Source of the DNA: Dyadobacter pollutisoli
GTDB lineage: Bacteria; Bacteroidota; Bacteroidia; Cytophagales; Spirosomataceae
Reading direction: 5' to 3'
NCBI RefSeq assembly: GCF_026625565.1
Contig: NZ_CP112998.1
Coordinates: forward strand, 870,501 to 934,500
DNA: 64,000 bases
The translations under genes and the position numbers were made by a program. Below are positions 1 through 8,364 of this stretch, piece after piece (position 1 is the stretch's first letter; each line of letters starts with the position of its first letter). The notes beneath the pieces were generated by a model. The model worked only from the letters and a program-made list of their open reading frames with translations, had not been told where the DNA came from and ran no database searches.

Positions 1-800
1 TTCTTGGGATCTTGGCGAAGATTGGATTGCACCACCCCGTTAAATGTTTTGAGTATCCTGTCAATGTCAGCGCCTGGCGTGGTATGGAGGTAGGTCAGAA
101 ACCAGCCCGACGATGCCCCCCAGTTTTCCAGCCAGTTCTGCCCGCCTGCAGTCATCATATCGTGCAGCATGCCGGTACTGACCAGGTAGTCGGGCTGAAT
201 ATGGGAATTGCCGGGGTAATCCTCCAAAACTCCGGTGACAATGAGGGGGACGTATTTGTTGTTTGTGCCGTAAATGTGGCTCAGTTCCAGGGTTCTGCCA
301 ACCGGATCCTGGCCGCCGTAAAATTGCCTGGCGACCGAAGCACTGATCACAATGGCGTTGGGCTTAGAAAATACCGTTGCCGGGTTACCGTATTTCAATG
401 GAAAGGAAAATACTTCTTTAAAGTCCGGCTGCACCCAAAAAATATTTTCTGACAGCAATATCTTATCCTGTTGACGGTCCCAGAAGTGGGCCGGGTATCC
501 CAGCGAAAGCAGCTGTGTCCCGCCTTTTATTTCGGGGAAATTACTTTTGAGTGCATTGAGCCACGCACCTGGCGCATAGGCCGAAGTGTACTCATTACCG
601 TTCATCTGATTGTGCGAACCCAGGATGTACAGATTTTCCGAATCGGGGTGGAACCGGTCGAAGCCTTGTTCGTCAATGATAAACAGATAGATCAGGGTCA
701 CGCTGGCCAGCCCGATCGCCAGGCCCATGATGTTGATGAATGTGAATCCCCGCTGCTTTTTAAAAGTACGCAGGGCAATGATGATATAATTTCTGAGCAT
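1..800 (-). CDS. ABC transporter permease, FtsX/MacB type (partial, C-terminus off the window)
   Basis: The reading frame runs off the left edge, so about 266 N-terminal residues are visible. It starts at the ATG whose complement lies at 798-800 with MLRNYIIIALRTFKKQRG, followed by one hydrophobic segment at about residues 20-43 containing INIMGLAIGLASVTLIYLFI, and then a long extracytoplasmic region with ISASVARQFYGGQDPVGRTL. This layout (short cytoplasmic N-terminus, TM1, MacB_PCD-like periplasmic domain) is typical of the roughly 800-residue ABC permeases that Cytophagales carry in many copies. They work with a separate ATPase, usually in export or in mechanical coupling across the envelope. 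The substrate cannot be told. The three C-terminal TM helices expected for FtsX are outside the window. Confidence 0.85.
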   Translation of the reverse strand, partial: MLRNYIIIALRTFKKQRGFTFINIMGLAIGLASVTLIYLFIIDEQGFDRFHPDSENLYILGSHNQMNGNEYTSAYAPGAWLNALKSNFPEIKGGTQLLSLGYPAHFWDRQQDKILLSENIFWVQPDFKEVFSFPLKYGNPATVFSKPNAIVISASVARQFYGGQDPVGRTLELSHIYGTNNKYVPLIVTGVLEDYPGNSHIQPDYLVSTGMLHDMMTAGGQNWLENWGASSGWFLTYLHTTPGADIDRILKTFNGVVQSNLRQDPK

Positions 801-1147
801 GGCTACGTAAATGTTTCTATAAATGTATCCATGGGAGCATTTACAGTGTTTCCAATTCGTGTTCAAGTTTGTTCAAGTTGAAATCCCAACATGAAAGGCA
901 GTGCCGGGCGGTGTTAGTCAAGCTCGGGTTGAGAGGAAAATATTCTTTTAGATTATTTCGAAATGCGTACCGATATTTAACTACTGCTTATACTTTTGGG
1001 CCGGGGGTCAGAGCAGTCGGATCGTTCCTTATGGTCACCTTTCCAATTGGAGGGCCCGCTAAGGCAATGCGATTGGACTTTTGCTTTGTCAGTCACTGCC
1101 GATGAGCTGATCATGGAATTGTCGTAAATTAAGCAACCATCATTCAA
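801..1147. other. Intergenic region between divergent permease and GNAT genes
   Basis: This 347-base stretch separates the divergent ABC permease and acetyltransferase genes and must hold both promoters. A TACTTTTG motif at 991-998 fits the Bacteroidota -7 consensus TAnnTTTG, but no convincing -33 element lies upstream and it is about 150 bases from the acetyltransferase start. Short open frames here lack family features and codon character. No RNA gene was recognised. Confidence 0.4.
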
Positions 1148-1666
1148 ATGAATAAGATAATAATAAGTAAGGCCAGCCTTCAGGATCTGGCAACCATACA
1201 ACAAATTGGCAGAGAAACCTTCCTGGAAACATTCGCAGAAGCCAATACGGAAGCGGATATGGAAAAATATCTAGCCGAAAATTTTAGTGATGAAAAAATG
1301 AATTCAGAACTGAGCAATCCGGACTCCCAGTTTTTTATCGCATGGGACGATAAAATTCCAGTAGGGTATTTGAAGGTCAATTCCGGCCTGGCCCAAACTG
1401 AGCTGAAAGATCCAAGCTCTCTTGAAATCGAACGCATCTACGTAAAAAAAGCCTATCATGGCCAAATGGTTGGACAAATCTTGTATGAAAAATCACTTGA
1501 AGTAGCCCAGCTTCAAAAGAATGCATATCTCTGGCTGGGTGTCTGGGAGCAAAATCCAAAAGCGATTCGGTTTTATGAAAAGAACGGTTTCAAAGTCTTC
1601 GATAAGCATATTTTCAAATTTGGCGAAGATGAGCAGACAGATATCATGATGAAAAAAGTATTGTGA
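1148..1666 (+). CDS. GNAT-family N-acetyltransferase (PaiA-like)
   Basis: A 172-residue single-domain GNAT protein that would transfer an acetyl group from acetyl-CoA to an amine. The N-terminus has the family's ISKASLQDLATIQQIGRETF strand-helix pattern. The core strand LEIERIYVKKAYHGQMVGQI (about residues 95-114) leads into the acetyl-CoA pyrophosphate loop, here Q-x-V-G-Q rather than the strict Q/RxxGxG/A. The C-terminal WEQNPKAIRFYEKNGFKVFD block (about residues 137-156) is the classic GNAT motif B. Overall it resembles PaiA-type polyamine acetyltransferases, but substrate is inference. It is a lone gene, divergent from the ABC permease and followed by 270 bases of non-coding sequence. Confidence 0.85.
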   Translation: MNKIIISKASLQDLATIQQIGRETFLETFAEANTEADMEKYLAENFSDEKMNSELSNPDSQFFIAWDDKIPVGYLKVNSGLAQTELKDPSSLEIERIYVKKAYHGQMVGQILYEKSLEVAQLQKNAYLWLGVWEQNPKAIRFYEKNGFKVFDKHIFKFGEDEQTDIMMKKVL

Positions 1667-1903
1667 CACCTTGTCAACATCGCTGCACTAACTGGCTTAC
1701 TATTTTCGGTATAGCCTTCTGGTTGGCCTAACAGATTTTTCAATGTCATTTTTGCAACCTGGGCGGCTAAAATGTCGCCCGGACACATACATTTTGTCAG
1801 AAAAAGCTGTCAGATCCTGAAAATTTTTCTGCCATTTCCCGGATGGAATATAGTTTGAACACACATCATCCGGCAGGCGAACAAAGCCAGCCAAAGTTCA
1901 TTA

Positions 1904-1911
1904 TATTTTTG
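1904..1911 (+). promoter_or_regulatory. Candidate -7 promoter element of the hsp20 gene
   Basis: TATTTTTG matches the Bacteroidota sigma-A -7 consensus TAnnTTTG and sits 26 bases before the small heat-shock protein start, leaving a short leader that contains the strong ribosome site. A -33 TTTG at the usual distance is not clear, so the call rests on motif and position only. Confidence 0.4.
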
Positions 1912-1937
1912 TTTAACTTTTAAAAAGGAGGTTGATT

Positions 1938-2387
1938 ATGTCACTCATCAAAAGGAACGGGCTACTGCCCGCAACATTCCCAGCGCTGTTCGACGATTTC
2001 TTTGGCCGCGAACTTTTTAACTGGGGCAACAACAATTATTCAGCGACCAGCACGACTGTGCCTTCGGTCAACATCCGCGAAACCGGCGATACCTTTGAGG
2101 TTGAAATGGCCGCTCCCGGCATGGACAAAAATGACTTCAAGGTCGAACTGGATGGCAACACGCTTACCATCAGTTCACAGAAAGAGCGACAGGAGCAGTC
2201 CGGGCAGGACGGTTACAGCCGCCAGGAGTTCAGCTATCAGTCTTTTCAAAGAAGCTTTGTTCTTCCCAGGGATGTGGTTGATGCCGAGCACATTTCGGCG
2301 CAGTACCGAAACGGGTTGCTGCACCTGACCATCCCCAAACAGGAGCAGGCCAAACAAAAGGCCCCAAGGCTGATTGAAATAGCTTAG
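1938..2387 (+). CDS. Small heat-shock protein, Hsp20/alpha-crystallin family
   Basis: A 149-residue ATP-independent holdase chaperone. The start is fixed at the ATG at 1938 by a strong AAGGAGG at 1925-1931 with six-base spacing, unusually good for Bacteroidota where such sites are rare; an upstream in-frame TTG at 1932 would lie too close to it. The N-terminal arm contains LFDDFFGRELF, then the alpha-crystallin domain begins near residue 40 (VPSVNIRETGDTFEVEMAAPG) and ends with the conserved A-x-x-x-N-G-L-L motif (AQYRNGLLHLTIPK). The C-terminal PRLIEIA supplies the I-x-I type anchor that bridges dimers in oligomers. It is followed at once by a perfect hairpin terminator, so it is probably transcribed alone. 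Confidence 0.95.
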   Translation: MSLIKRNGLLPATFPALFDDFFGRELFNWGNNNYSATSTTVPSVNIRETGDTFEVEMAAPGMDKNDFKVELDGNTLTISSQKERQEQSGQDGYSRQEFSYQSFQRSFVLPRDVVDAEHISAQYRNGLLHLTIPKQEQAKQKAPRLIEIA

Positions 2388-2392
2388 CAACA

Positions 2393-2425
2393 AAAATGGG
2401 CTTGCCAGGATGGTAAGCCCATTTT
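2393..2425 (+). terminator. Intrinsic terminator after hsp20
   Basis: A perfect 11-bp stem AAAATGGGCTT / AAGCCCATTTT (2393-2403 and 2415-2425) with an 11-base loop begins eight bases after the hsp20 stop codon. The A-rich 5' arm and T-rich 3' arm would let it act on both strands. It also covers the first in-frame start candidate (2410) of the next gene, which argues for the later start at 2479. Confidence 0.75.
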
Positions 2426-2478
2426 GTCTGTTTGGCTATTTTCAGAATGACCGTAAAAAGACCAAAGTCGCCCAAGAA

Positions 2479-3651
2479 ATGAACCAGGTGTTATTTTCTG
2501 TTAGTGCCTTATGCCTGCTGATCCTGCTGCTGATCTTTTTACTAAAAAGGTTGCGGCAACCGTATATGATCGCCTATATCATCGCAGGCTTCCTGATAGG
2601 GCCGCATGCAGCCAACCTTTTCCCAAATGCCGAAGACATCGAACCTGTCGCAGAGATAGGAATCTTGTTGTTAATGTTCTTTCTTGGAATGGAAATCGAT
2701 ATCCCAGATAACAAGTCGATGCTATTTGAGCCGCTGGTGGCGCAGGGTATGAGGGTCGTGCTGACCTTGGGGCTGGTCATGGCGGTTTCATTTTTAGCTG
2801 GATGGCCGTATTTGACCGGCATCATTATTTTCATTCTGCTGATCTTTAATAGCACTGCGGTGGTCAGTGAATACCTCCGCAAAAACGGAGAGCTGAAAAC
2901 CGAGTTCGGGATGATGATACTCAATATCCTGCTCCTGCAGGACCTGATGCTTGCACCAATACTGGGCGCTATACAATTTATGGGCGGCAAAGGATTTTCC
3001 TGGCTGCGTGTCGTGGTTGCAGTTGCTGCGTGCGTACTTGTTTTTCTGGTGCTCCGTGCGGTACGCAACCGGACTTTCATACAACTGAAAATTAAAGATA
3101 TATTTAAGGACGACCATGAATTGCAGGTTTTTGCCGGTTGTTTACTGTGCCTTGGGTTTGGCGTGTTGGCAGAGCTTTCCGGGCTCAGCAGTGCGCTGGG
3201 GAGCTTTATAGCAGGTATCTTTATTGGTAAGCTGGATACATTTAAATGGCTCGAAGGGGCATTGCATCCTTTTAAGGTATTTTTTGTCGCGCTCTTTTTT
3301 GTCACCATAGGGCTGCGCCTGGACCTTACCTACCTAAACGGGCACCTGCTGACGGTAGGCTTGGGGACGTTGTTGTTGTTGGCCGTCAACAGCGGGTTAT
3401 CCGCGGCGATTTTTAAGGGGTTGAAATACTCCTGGAAAAGTAGCCTTTACGGAGGCGCGTTGCTGTCCCAGATCGGAGAATTCGGAATACTTGCCTGCTC
3501 AATGGCCTATAAAATGCAGGTGATCGGTCATGATCTGTTCAAGACCGGCATCGCCATTACTGCATTATCACTGCTGCTGTCCACAGTCTGGATCACACTG
3601 CAGAAAAAATTCCTCTTTAAGGCCGGTAGACATCCTTACCGGCAACGATGA
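2479..3651 (+). CDS. CPA2-family cation:proton antiporter (KefB/Na+-H+ exchanger type)
   Basis: About 390 residues of almost continuous hydrophobic helices, the usual 12-13 TM fold of the monovalent cation:proton antiporter-2 family. Diagnostic stretches are RLRQPYMIAYIIAGFLIGPH in helix 2, the IGILLLMFFLGMEID motif in helix 3, LGSFIAGIFIGKL and FFVTIGLRLDL. I chose the ATG at 2479 because the upstream start at 2410 lies inside the terminator and would add a polar tail before helix 1. The protein ends with LQKKFLFKAG shortly after the last helix. It has no RCK/TrkA-N nucleotide-binding domain, so it is shorter than KefB or KefC of enterobacteria. Likely role: K+ or Na+ efflux and pH balance in the inner membrane; ion specificity is not readable. 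Confidence 0.9.
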   Translation: MNQVLFSVSALCLLILLLIFLLKRLRQPYMIAYIIAGFLIGPHAANLFPNAEDIEPVAEIGILLLMFFLGMEIDIPDNKSMLFEPLVAQGMRVVLTLGLVMAVSFLAGWPYLTGIIIFILLIFNSTAVVSEYLRKNGELKTEFGMMILNILLLQDLMLAPILGAIQFMGGKGFSWLRVVVAVAACVLVFLVLRAVRNRTFIQLKIKDIFKDDHELQVFAGCLLCLGFGVLAELSGLSSALGSFIAGIFIGKLDTFKWLEGALHPFKVFFVALFFVTIGLRLDLTYLNGHLLTVGLGTLLLLAVNSGLSAAIFKGLKYSWKSSLYGGALLSQIGEFGILACSMAYKMQVIGHDLFKTGIAITALSLLLSTVWITLQKKFLFKAGRHPYRQR

Positions 3652-3782
3652 TTTCTTTTGTTTTTCTTGAAGGAAATACCCGCGTGGAAATACCACGCCT
3701 GGGCCTGGTGCCGACCAAAGCGAAAAATTATGTCCAGGCATTTTTCTGAGGCTATGCAGAGTGAGAGTCTATCCGCTGTGGA

Positions 3783-5141
3783 CTACTGTCTTTTCAAAAC
3801 CAAATATCCATAGACCTCGTCCATTCGTAATCCGGTGATCCGACCCTCTTGTTGCTTAAAGAGATAATTGGTGCTTCCATCGGTCCACGAATTACCCATG
3901 ATGTAATTGAGCGTTTGAGGTTTTTCCTTGCCCATTGTCAGCAAAAGGGTGGAATCGTTTTTACCGATTTTTACATCCATTTCCTGGCCACGTCCCGGGC
4001 CCTTGTAGCTACCCGTAAATTTCCCCAGGTCACCCGTAAAATGCGCAGGCGTACTGGCCTGTGGACTCTTAAAAATCAGGTCTGCCACTTTATCAGCAAT
4101 TTTCCTGGGCCTGACGCTGGTGGTGTTGATCAAAATAATGATGCTGACATCCTCGTCAGGAAAGTAGCTGTTCTGTGAAAGGAAACCGTTGATTCCGCCA
4201 CCGTGTTCTATGAGGCGTTTTTCCTTCCAATCTGTAACTGTAATGCCCTTTGCGTATCGGGTGATCGTACCATCATTGAGGCTTACAGGGGTTAGAAATT
4301 CCTTGTAGCTTTTCTCACTGAGAATTTTCCCATGATGAAGCGCATTGTTCCATTTCTCCAAATCCTCAACGGTCGAGCATAATGAACCGGCTGCAAATGG
4401 CCAGGTGTGATCAAGATAGGCGGCTCTCACCAACCCTTTTTCGGCCTTGTCATAACCATGCGCCCTGTTTTTGATGATCTTGTTTTCGCTGCAATAATAG
4501 GAGTTAGTCATCCCGGCCTTATCGAACAGGTTCTTTTTTACGTACTCTTCATAAGACAATCCACTCACTTTTTCGATGATCAGGCCCAGCATAAAAAACG
4601 CCGTGTTATTGTAGATCAATGCTTCGCCCGGTTCGAAATCGAATTGTTCTTTTTCCACGATGCGTAACAGAGTATCTCTGCTATGCTTTTGAATCGATAG
4701 GGTCTCAAAGCTGGGCAATTCCGTATAGCCTTTAATCCCGGACGTATGACTCAGCAATTGCCGTATCGTGACCTTTCGTTGATGGGTATCAAATTTTAAA
4801 TATTTCCCCAGATCATCTTCCAGCGTAAGTTTTCCTTGCTCGGCAAGCTGTAGAATGGCGGCCGCAGTGAACTGTTTGGTGACTGAACCAATCTCGAATG
4901 ATGCGTTAACCGGAAGTTTGACATCCAATTCCAGATCGGCCAACCCATAGGCTTTTTGAAACAAGGGTTTATGATTTTTAAAAACGCCGATGGCCATGCC
5001 CGCCACTTCGGTTTTGTCGATATACGGTTTGACAATGCTGTCTATCTTGACCTCCAGGTCGGAAGCATTTAGAGACTTTTCATCCTTTTTCTTGCAGGAA
5101 AAGAATAAAACGACCACAAGCATGTAAAATAAGTATTTCAT
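3783..5141 (-). CDS. Serine hydrolase, beta-lactamase/PBP4-like (class C fold) lipoprotein
   Basis: A 452-residue exported lipoprotein: the first residues form a signal with lipobox-like FFSC at about residues 13-16 followed by KKKD. The catalytic SxxK is SVTK at residues 86-89, the second motif is the Tyr-x-Asn element Y177-N-N in EALIYNNTAFF, and the third is IEHGGGINGF near residue 310. The last 100 residues form the small beta domain (TGDLGKFTGSYKGPG) usual in this Bacteroidota family. Such enzymes hydrolyse D-amino-acid peptides, esters or beta-lactams; the real substrate is unknown. It is divergent from the thioredoxin-like gene, with a 331-base spacer. A related gene at 51.1-52.8 kb is broken by a stop codon. 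Confidence 0.9.
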   Translation of the reverse strand: MKYLFYMLVVVLFFSCKKKDEKSLNASDLEVKIDSIVKPYIDKTEVAGMAIGVFKNHKPLFQKAYGLADLELDVKLPVNASFEIGSVTKQFTAAAILQLAEQGKLTLEDDLGKYLKFDTHQRKVTIRQLLSHTSGIKGYTELPSFETLSIQKHSRDTLLRIVEKEQFDFEPGEALIYNNTAFFMLGLIIEKVSGLSYEEYVKKNLFDKAGMTNSYYCSENKIIKNRAHGYDKAEKGLVRAAYLDHTWPFAAGSLCSTVEDLEKWNNALHHGKILSEKSYKEFLTPVSLNDGTITRYAKGITVTDWKEKRLIEHGGGINGFLSQNSYFPDEDVSIIILINTTSVRPRKIADKVADLIFKSPQASTPAHFTGDLGKFTGSYKGPGRGQEMDVKIGKNDSTLLLTMGKEKPQTLNYIMGNSWTDGSTNYLFKQQEGRITGLRMDEVYGYLVLKRQ

Positions 5142-5472
5142 AGAGGATAGGGATCGTGGTTTTCAGGGATACAAACTACAGAATCTGAAAGCTTCGAAAG
5201 CCAAATTATATGTAAATTAGTCAGAAATATTGTTGATAATTGAATAGCTAGAAATAATTGAGACGTCTAATTTTAAGAAAATTAGACGAGGTGGAATTCG
5301 GTCTTCTTCTACGACAATAATTGTCTGGTAGCTTGTCTGAATTTGCGCGACGTGAACCAGCAGGAGTAGGGAAGAGCTGTCTCAGGAACAAACGTTTTTT
5401 TAGACTGAAGCAACTTCCAGTCGATCAAGTCACTCGTTGTTAATAGTTTGAAAATCATCAAAATTACTTTCC
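5142..5472. other. Divergent intergenic region with a perfect palindrome
   Basis: This 331-base spacer lies between the divergently transcribed serine hydrolase and thioredoxin-like genes and should hold both promoters. Apart from the palindrome at 5264-5288, listed separately, no gene, tRNA-like fold or repeat was found. Confidence 0.5.
5264..5288. repeat. Perfect 11-bp inverted repeat with 3-base loop
   Basis: CGTCTAATTTT is followed by AAG and then by the exact reverse complement AAAATTAGACG. It lies about midway between two divergent gene starts, 123 bases before the hydrolase start and about 185 before the thioredoxin gene. It is not placed after a gene, so an operator or cruciform is more likely than a terminator. 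No trans-acting regulator can be named. Confidence 0.6.
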
Positions 5473-6597
5473 ATGAGTATGTACAGAATATTCATGCTGG
5501 TTTTAACAATCCTTACTCTGGTAAAGGTAGCCATTGCTCAGGACGCGCAGGAGATAATTAGCGCAGTCCAAAAAAAGCAAGCATCGCTTAAAACGATTTC
5601 CTACGATTTGCATCGCACAGACACCCTTGTCACTGGGCATGTTAGGACAATTACCGGAAAGGCAAAGTTGTTTGTTAGCCATCAAGACAAACTTTTTGGA
5701 TGCTTGTTTTGGGCACAAAGAGATGGCTTTGATCAACAAACCATTTATAATGGTTATGTCGCTTACGTAGCTGACACCACTAGGAAAATGTACAGCATGA
5801 TATCCAAACCATCCGAAAATCTCCTGTATGGTACCACAGGTGGCCAGGTTATACTGCTCGACCTGATTCGGCTGGATACGACTCAGGCTGTCAATAGCAC
5901 TTTCTCGCAAGACCAGCACAATTATTATCTCACTTTCTACTATCCTGATTTAGTTGAGCACGATGTATATAAACGCTATAAGGCAATAACAATTAGCAAA
6001 TCTAGCATGCTGCCGATAGCGGTACGGAAACATCAGGAAACGCTTGGGAAGGTGCAAGACTTAAATTTTCAAGCTAGAAACTTGGATTTGAATAGCAATT
6101 CTTATGACTTCTACGACGCTCCCTTCCTGAAAGATTATGTTCAGGAAACCGCGTCTGCTGATGGTGCTGCGAAGCAGTCTAAATTGAGAGATACAGAAGC
6201 TCCTAGCATATCATTACCTGCTTTTGATAGCACTAAATCTTATTCTGTTGTAACTGAGGGGAAGGTCACTTTACTGGATTTCTGGGAGGTCTGGTGTGGC
6301 CCATGCATTGCCTCAATGCCAAAAGTTCAGCAAATTTATGATCGCTACAAGGACAGAGGCCTTGTAGTTTACGGGATTGTTCATGAAACCGGCCAGATAG
6401 ACATTTCCAAGAAGCGAGCCGAAAAGGCTAAAGCAACATTCCCTATGTTGATTGGTAACAAGCAGTCCAAGGATGGTTTTCAACTCGCTGCCATACCGTT
6501 GTATGTGCTAATTGATAAGCAAGGAATGATCATCTACGCAAAGGAAGGTTATTCTGCGGATCTTGAACAAGAAATTCAAAAGGCACTGGATCATTGA
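5473..6597 (+). CDS. Exported TlpA-like thioredoxin with an N-terminal LolA-like domain
   Basis: A 374-residue envelope protein. Residues 1-22 are a signal peptide ending at AIAQ. Residues about 25-225 form an antiparallel beta domain like those of outer-membrane lipoprotein-sorting proteins (many YYLTFYY-type strands). The C-terminal half is a TlpA/ResA-type thioredoxin: KVTLLDFWEVWCGPC places the redox pair at Cys275 and Cys278, followed by the cis-Pro region LAAIPLYVLIDKQGMIIYA. This architecture is common in Bacteroidota and is usually assigned to disulfide reduction of cytochromes or outer-membrane proteins. Trp-Glu-Val replaces the usual W-A-x before WCGPC. An ATG three codons in is an equally possible start. 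The gene stands alone, 84 bases before an AraC regulator. Confidence 0.85.
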   Translation: MSMYRIFMLVLTILTLVKVAIAQDAQEIISAVQKKQASLKTISYDLHRTDTLVTGHVRTITGKAKLFVSHQDKLFGCLFWAQRDGFDQQTIYNGYVAYVADTTRKMYSMISKPSENLLYGTTGGQVILLDLIRLDTTQAVNSTFSQDQHNYYLTFYYPDLVEHDVYKRYKAITISKSSMLPIAVRKHQETLGKVQDLNFQARNLDLNSNSYDFYDAPFLKDYVQETASADGAAKQSKLRDTEAPSISLPAFDSTKSYSVVTEGKVTLLDFWEVWCGPCIASMPKVQQIYDRYKDRGLVVYGIVHETGQIDISKKRAEKAKATFPMLIGNKQSKDGFQLAAIPLYVLIDKQGMIIYAKEGYSADLEQEIQKALDH

Positions 6598-6681
6598 TAC
6601 TTACAGTCACCATTTTTTGTCTCAAAGGTACTTTCATGAATAAATTTAAAATTTGAGAACGATAGCTAAGTCTTAATACTC

Positions 6682-7464
6682 ATGCAGGTTCAGTATCTTT
6701 TACCATCACTGCGGCTATCGCCGCTCGTCAATGGGATTCTTGTGATCCGTTATGAAGGTGCCCCGGAATTTACGCTGCCGCTTTTCGCCAACGGTTCGCC
6801 AGTGATCATCTTCCAGACGACCGCCGCAAAAACAAGGGTGGGAAAAGTAGGGCACCTCACGCTGTATGGGCAGACCATCCGGCCGGACGAATTGCTGATA
6901 GCGGGCAATTTTACACTCATTGCATGGTTTCTGCAGCCACATACACTGAAACCTCTGCTTCAAACCGGTGCGCGACAGCTGACCGACGACTGTATCGACA
7001 TCAGTTATTTTAGACAGGCCAGGGAAAAGAGTCTGGAAGAACGACTGCTTAATACATCCGATTTGATAAAACAGCTCCAATTAATGGAAGAGTTCCTGAC
7101 TGGCCTCCCATCAATGGACGAGAATGACATTGAGCGGGTGAACTTTGCGGTAGCACAAATCAAAAATAGTCGGGGCCTGTATTCATTGACCACCTTGCAA
7201 GACGAGTTAAACGTGACCGAACGCACGATGCAGCGGCTTTTTGAAAACAATGTAGGAATGTCGGCCAAGCTATTCCGGCGCGTGTGCCAGTTCGATGCGG
7301 CCTTCCAGCAACTAAACCAGTTGCAATTTGACAAACTCTCAGACGTGGCTTTTGAACATGGATATGCAGACCAAAGTCATTTTACACGCGTTTTTCGCGA
7401 GTTTACCGGGTTGACCCCTAAGGAGTACCTTGCCAGAAGACAGCAATATACGCCGGTATTCTAA
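6682..7464 (+). CDS. AraC-family transcriptional regulator
   Basis: A 260-residue regulator. The N-terminal 135 residues contain LPLFANGSPVIIFQT and RPDELLIAGNFTLIAWFLQP, the beta-rich sensing domain usual in Bacteroidota AraC proteins. The C-terminal 100 residues carry two helix-turn-helix units: LQDELNVTERTMQRLFENNV and the family signature LSDVAFEHGYADQSHFTRVF followed by FREFTGLTPKEYL. The stop codon overlaps the stop of the convergent RibD-like reductase by four bases. Its target is unknown; both the reductase and the alpha/beta hydrolase cluster beyond are candidates by proximity only. Confidence 0.9.
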   Translation: MQVQYLLPSLRLSPLVNGILVIRYEGAPEFTLPLFANGSPVIIFQTTAAKTRVGKVGHLTLYGQTIRPDELLIAGNFTLIAWFLQPHTLKPLLQTGARQLTDDCIDISYFRQAREKSLEERLLNTSDLIKQLQLMEEFLTGLPSMDENDIERVNFAVAQIKNSRGLYSLTTLQDELNVTERTMQRLFENNVGMSAKLFRRVCQFDAAFQQLNQLQFDKLSDVAFEHGYADQSHFTRVFREFTGLTPKEYLARRQQYTPVF

Positions 7465-8030
7465 GCATTAACGGCCAACTGGGTAAGAGGGCGATAAACC
7501 AGAACTGTCACACCTTTTTCCAACCGCCGGATTTCGTCTAGTTGCATACCAATGTTCAGATCCTGATCAAATAGTTTCTGCCCTGAACCTGCCAGATGCG
7601 GCTGCACCATCAGCCTCATCTCGTCTATGAGTCCCGCCTTTAATAAGGTATTTAGGAGCTTGCCGCTTCCCTGGACAAGGATATTGTCACCGGATTGATT
7701 TTTAATTGAAGTGATTTCACTCACGAGGTCACCCCGAAGCACTTCGGTATTTTCCCAACCGGGAGCCTGGGTTGATTGCGAGTAAAGGTACTTTTTGACC
7801 TGGTTGAGCTTTTCGGCTACTCCCATTTCGTTGTTCTGAAATCCAGACCAATACGGGTACAGCATCTCATAAGTGATCCGGCCATACAGCATAGCGTCGC
7901 AGTCAGAGATAGTCTCCTGAATGGCTGCCGCCCGGCTGTCGCTGTGGTAAGGGTTGAACCATACGTTCATTGTGCTTGCATCAAAAACACCGTCAAGGGA
8001 TATCCATTCGGTTGCAATTAGCTTTCTCAT
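7461..8030 (-). CDS. Dihydrofolate reductase family protein (RibD C-terminal fold)
   Basis: A 189-residue protein of the RibD_C superfamily, likely an NADPH-dependent reductase. Visible family marks are KLIATEWISLDGVFDA at the N-terminus, DAMLYGRITYEML (residues about 46-58) and the nucleotide-binding GDNILVQGSGKLLNTLLKAG (about residues 114-133), then IDEMRLMVQPHLAGSGQKLF. It lacks a deaminase domain and is too short to be a riboflavin RibD, so it belongs to the stand-alone YyaP/YwjB-like group whose substrates are mostly unknown. It is convergent with the AraC gene, with a four-base overlap of stop codons. Confidence 0.88.
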   Translation of the reverse strand: MRKLIATEWISLDGVFDASTMNVWFNPYHSDSRAAAIQETISDCDAMLYGRITYEMLYPYWSGFQNNEMGVAEKLNQVKKYLYSQSTQAPGWENTEVLRGDLVSEITSIKNQSGDNILVQGSGKLLNTLLKAGLIDEMRLMVQPHLAGSGQKLFDQDLNIGMQLDEIRRLEKGVTVLVYRPLTQLAVNA

Positions 8031-8364
8031 AGTTTGTCAGTATTAGTTTTTTTAAGTTATTGAATAAGACAAAGCTACTGCGGGCGTAAGCAGCGAAATA
8101 GAACCGACCCGACAAAATCCTGTGAGCGAAATGGCGCACTGCTCATTCACGGCCCGAGAGGTTTCAGTAAATTTTGTATGGGTCGGACAGAGCCACAATG
8201 TTGACGGGTCGAGAGGGAGGATATATTGGCTATCGGCTTTTTACAGGACTGATTAATCAGACTTGAAAGAAAACGGTTCAAAATTAAATAAGTTCATGAA
8301 AACAGCGCAGGTCAAATGGTCCTGCACTGTTTTATGTGGCACCGTTGCGGGCGCATTAATGCCC
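8031..8364. other. Intergenic region ahead of the reductase and after the hydrolase
   Basis: This 334-base stretch holds the promoter side of the RibD-like gene and the 3' end of the alpha/beta hydrolase unit, both on the minus strand. The only structure found is the terminator hairpin at 8299-8333. No coding frame with family resemblance was recognised. Confidence 0.5.
8299..8333 (-). terminator. Intrinsic terminator of the hydrolase/SDR unit
   Basis: AAAACAGCGCAGG (8299-8311) pairs with CCTGCACTGTTTT (8321-8333) across a nine-base loop, with one mismatch in 13 positions. It begins about 30 bases downstream of the minus-strand alpha/beta hydrolase stop, and on that strand it ends in a T run. 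Confidence 0.65.

Noticed and set aside
869..1105. 78-residue frame between permease and acetyltransferase
   Set aside because: No family match, cysteine- and arginine-rich composition typical of random frames, and overlap with the likely promoter region.
2574..3308. 244-residue minus-strand frame opposite the antiporter
   Set aside because: The composition (Ser/Thr/Lys-rich, no folds) is that of an antisense translation of hydrophobic codons.
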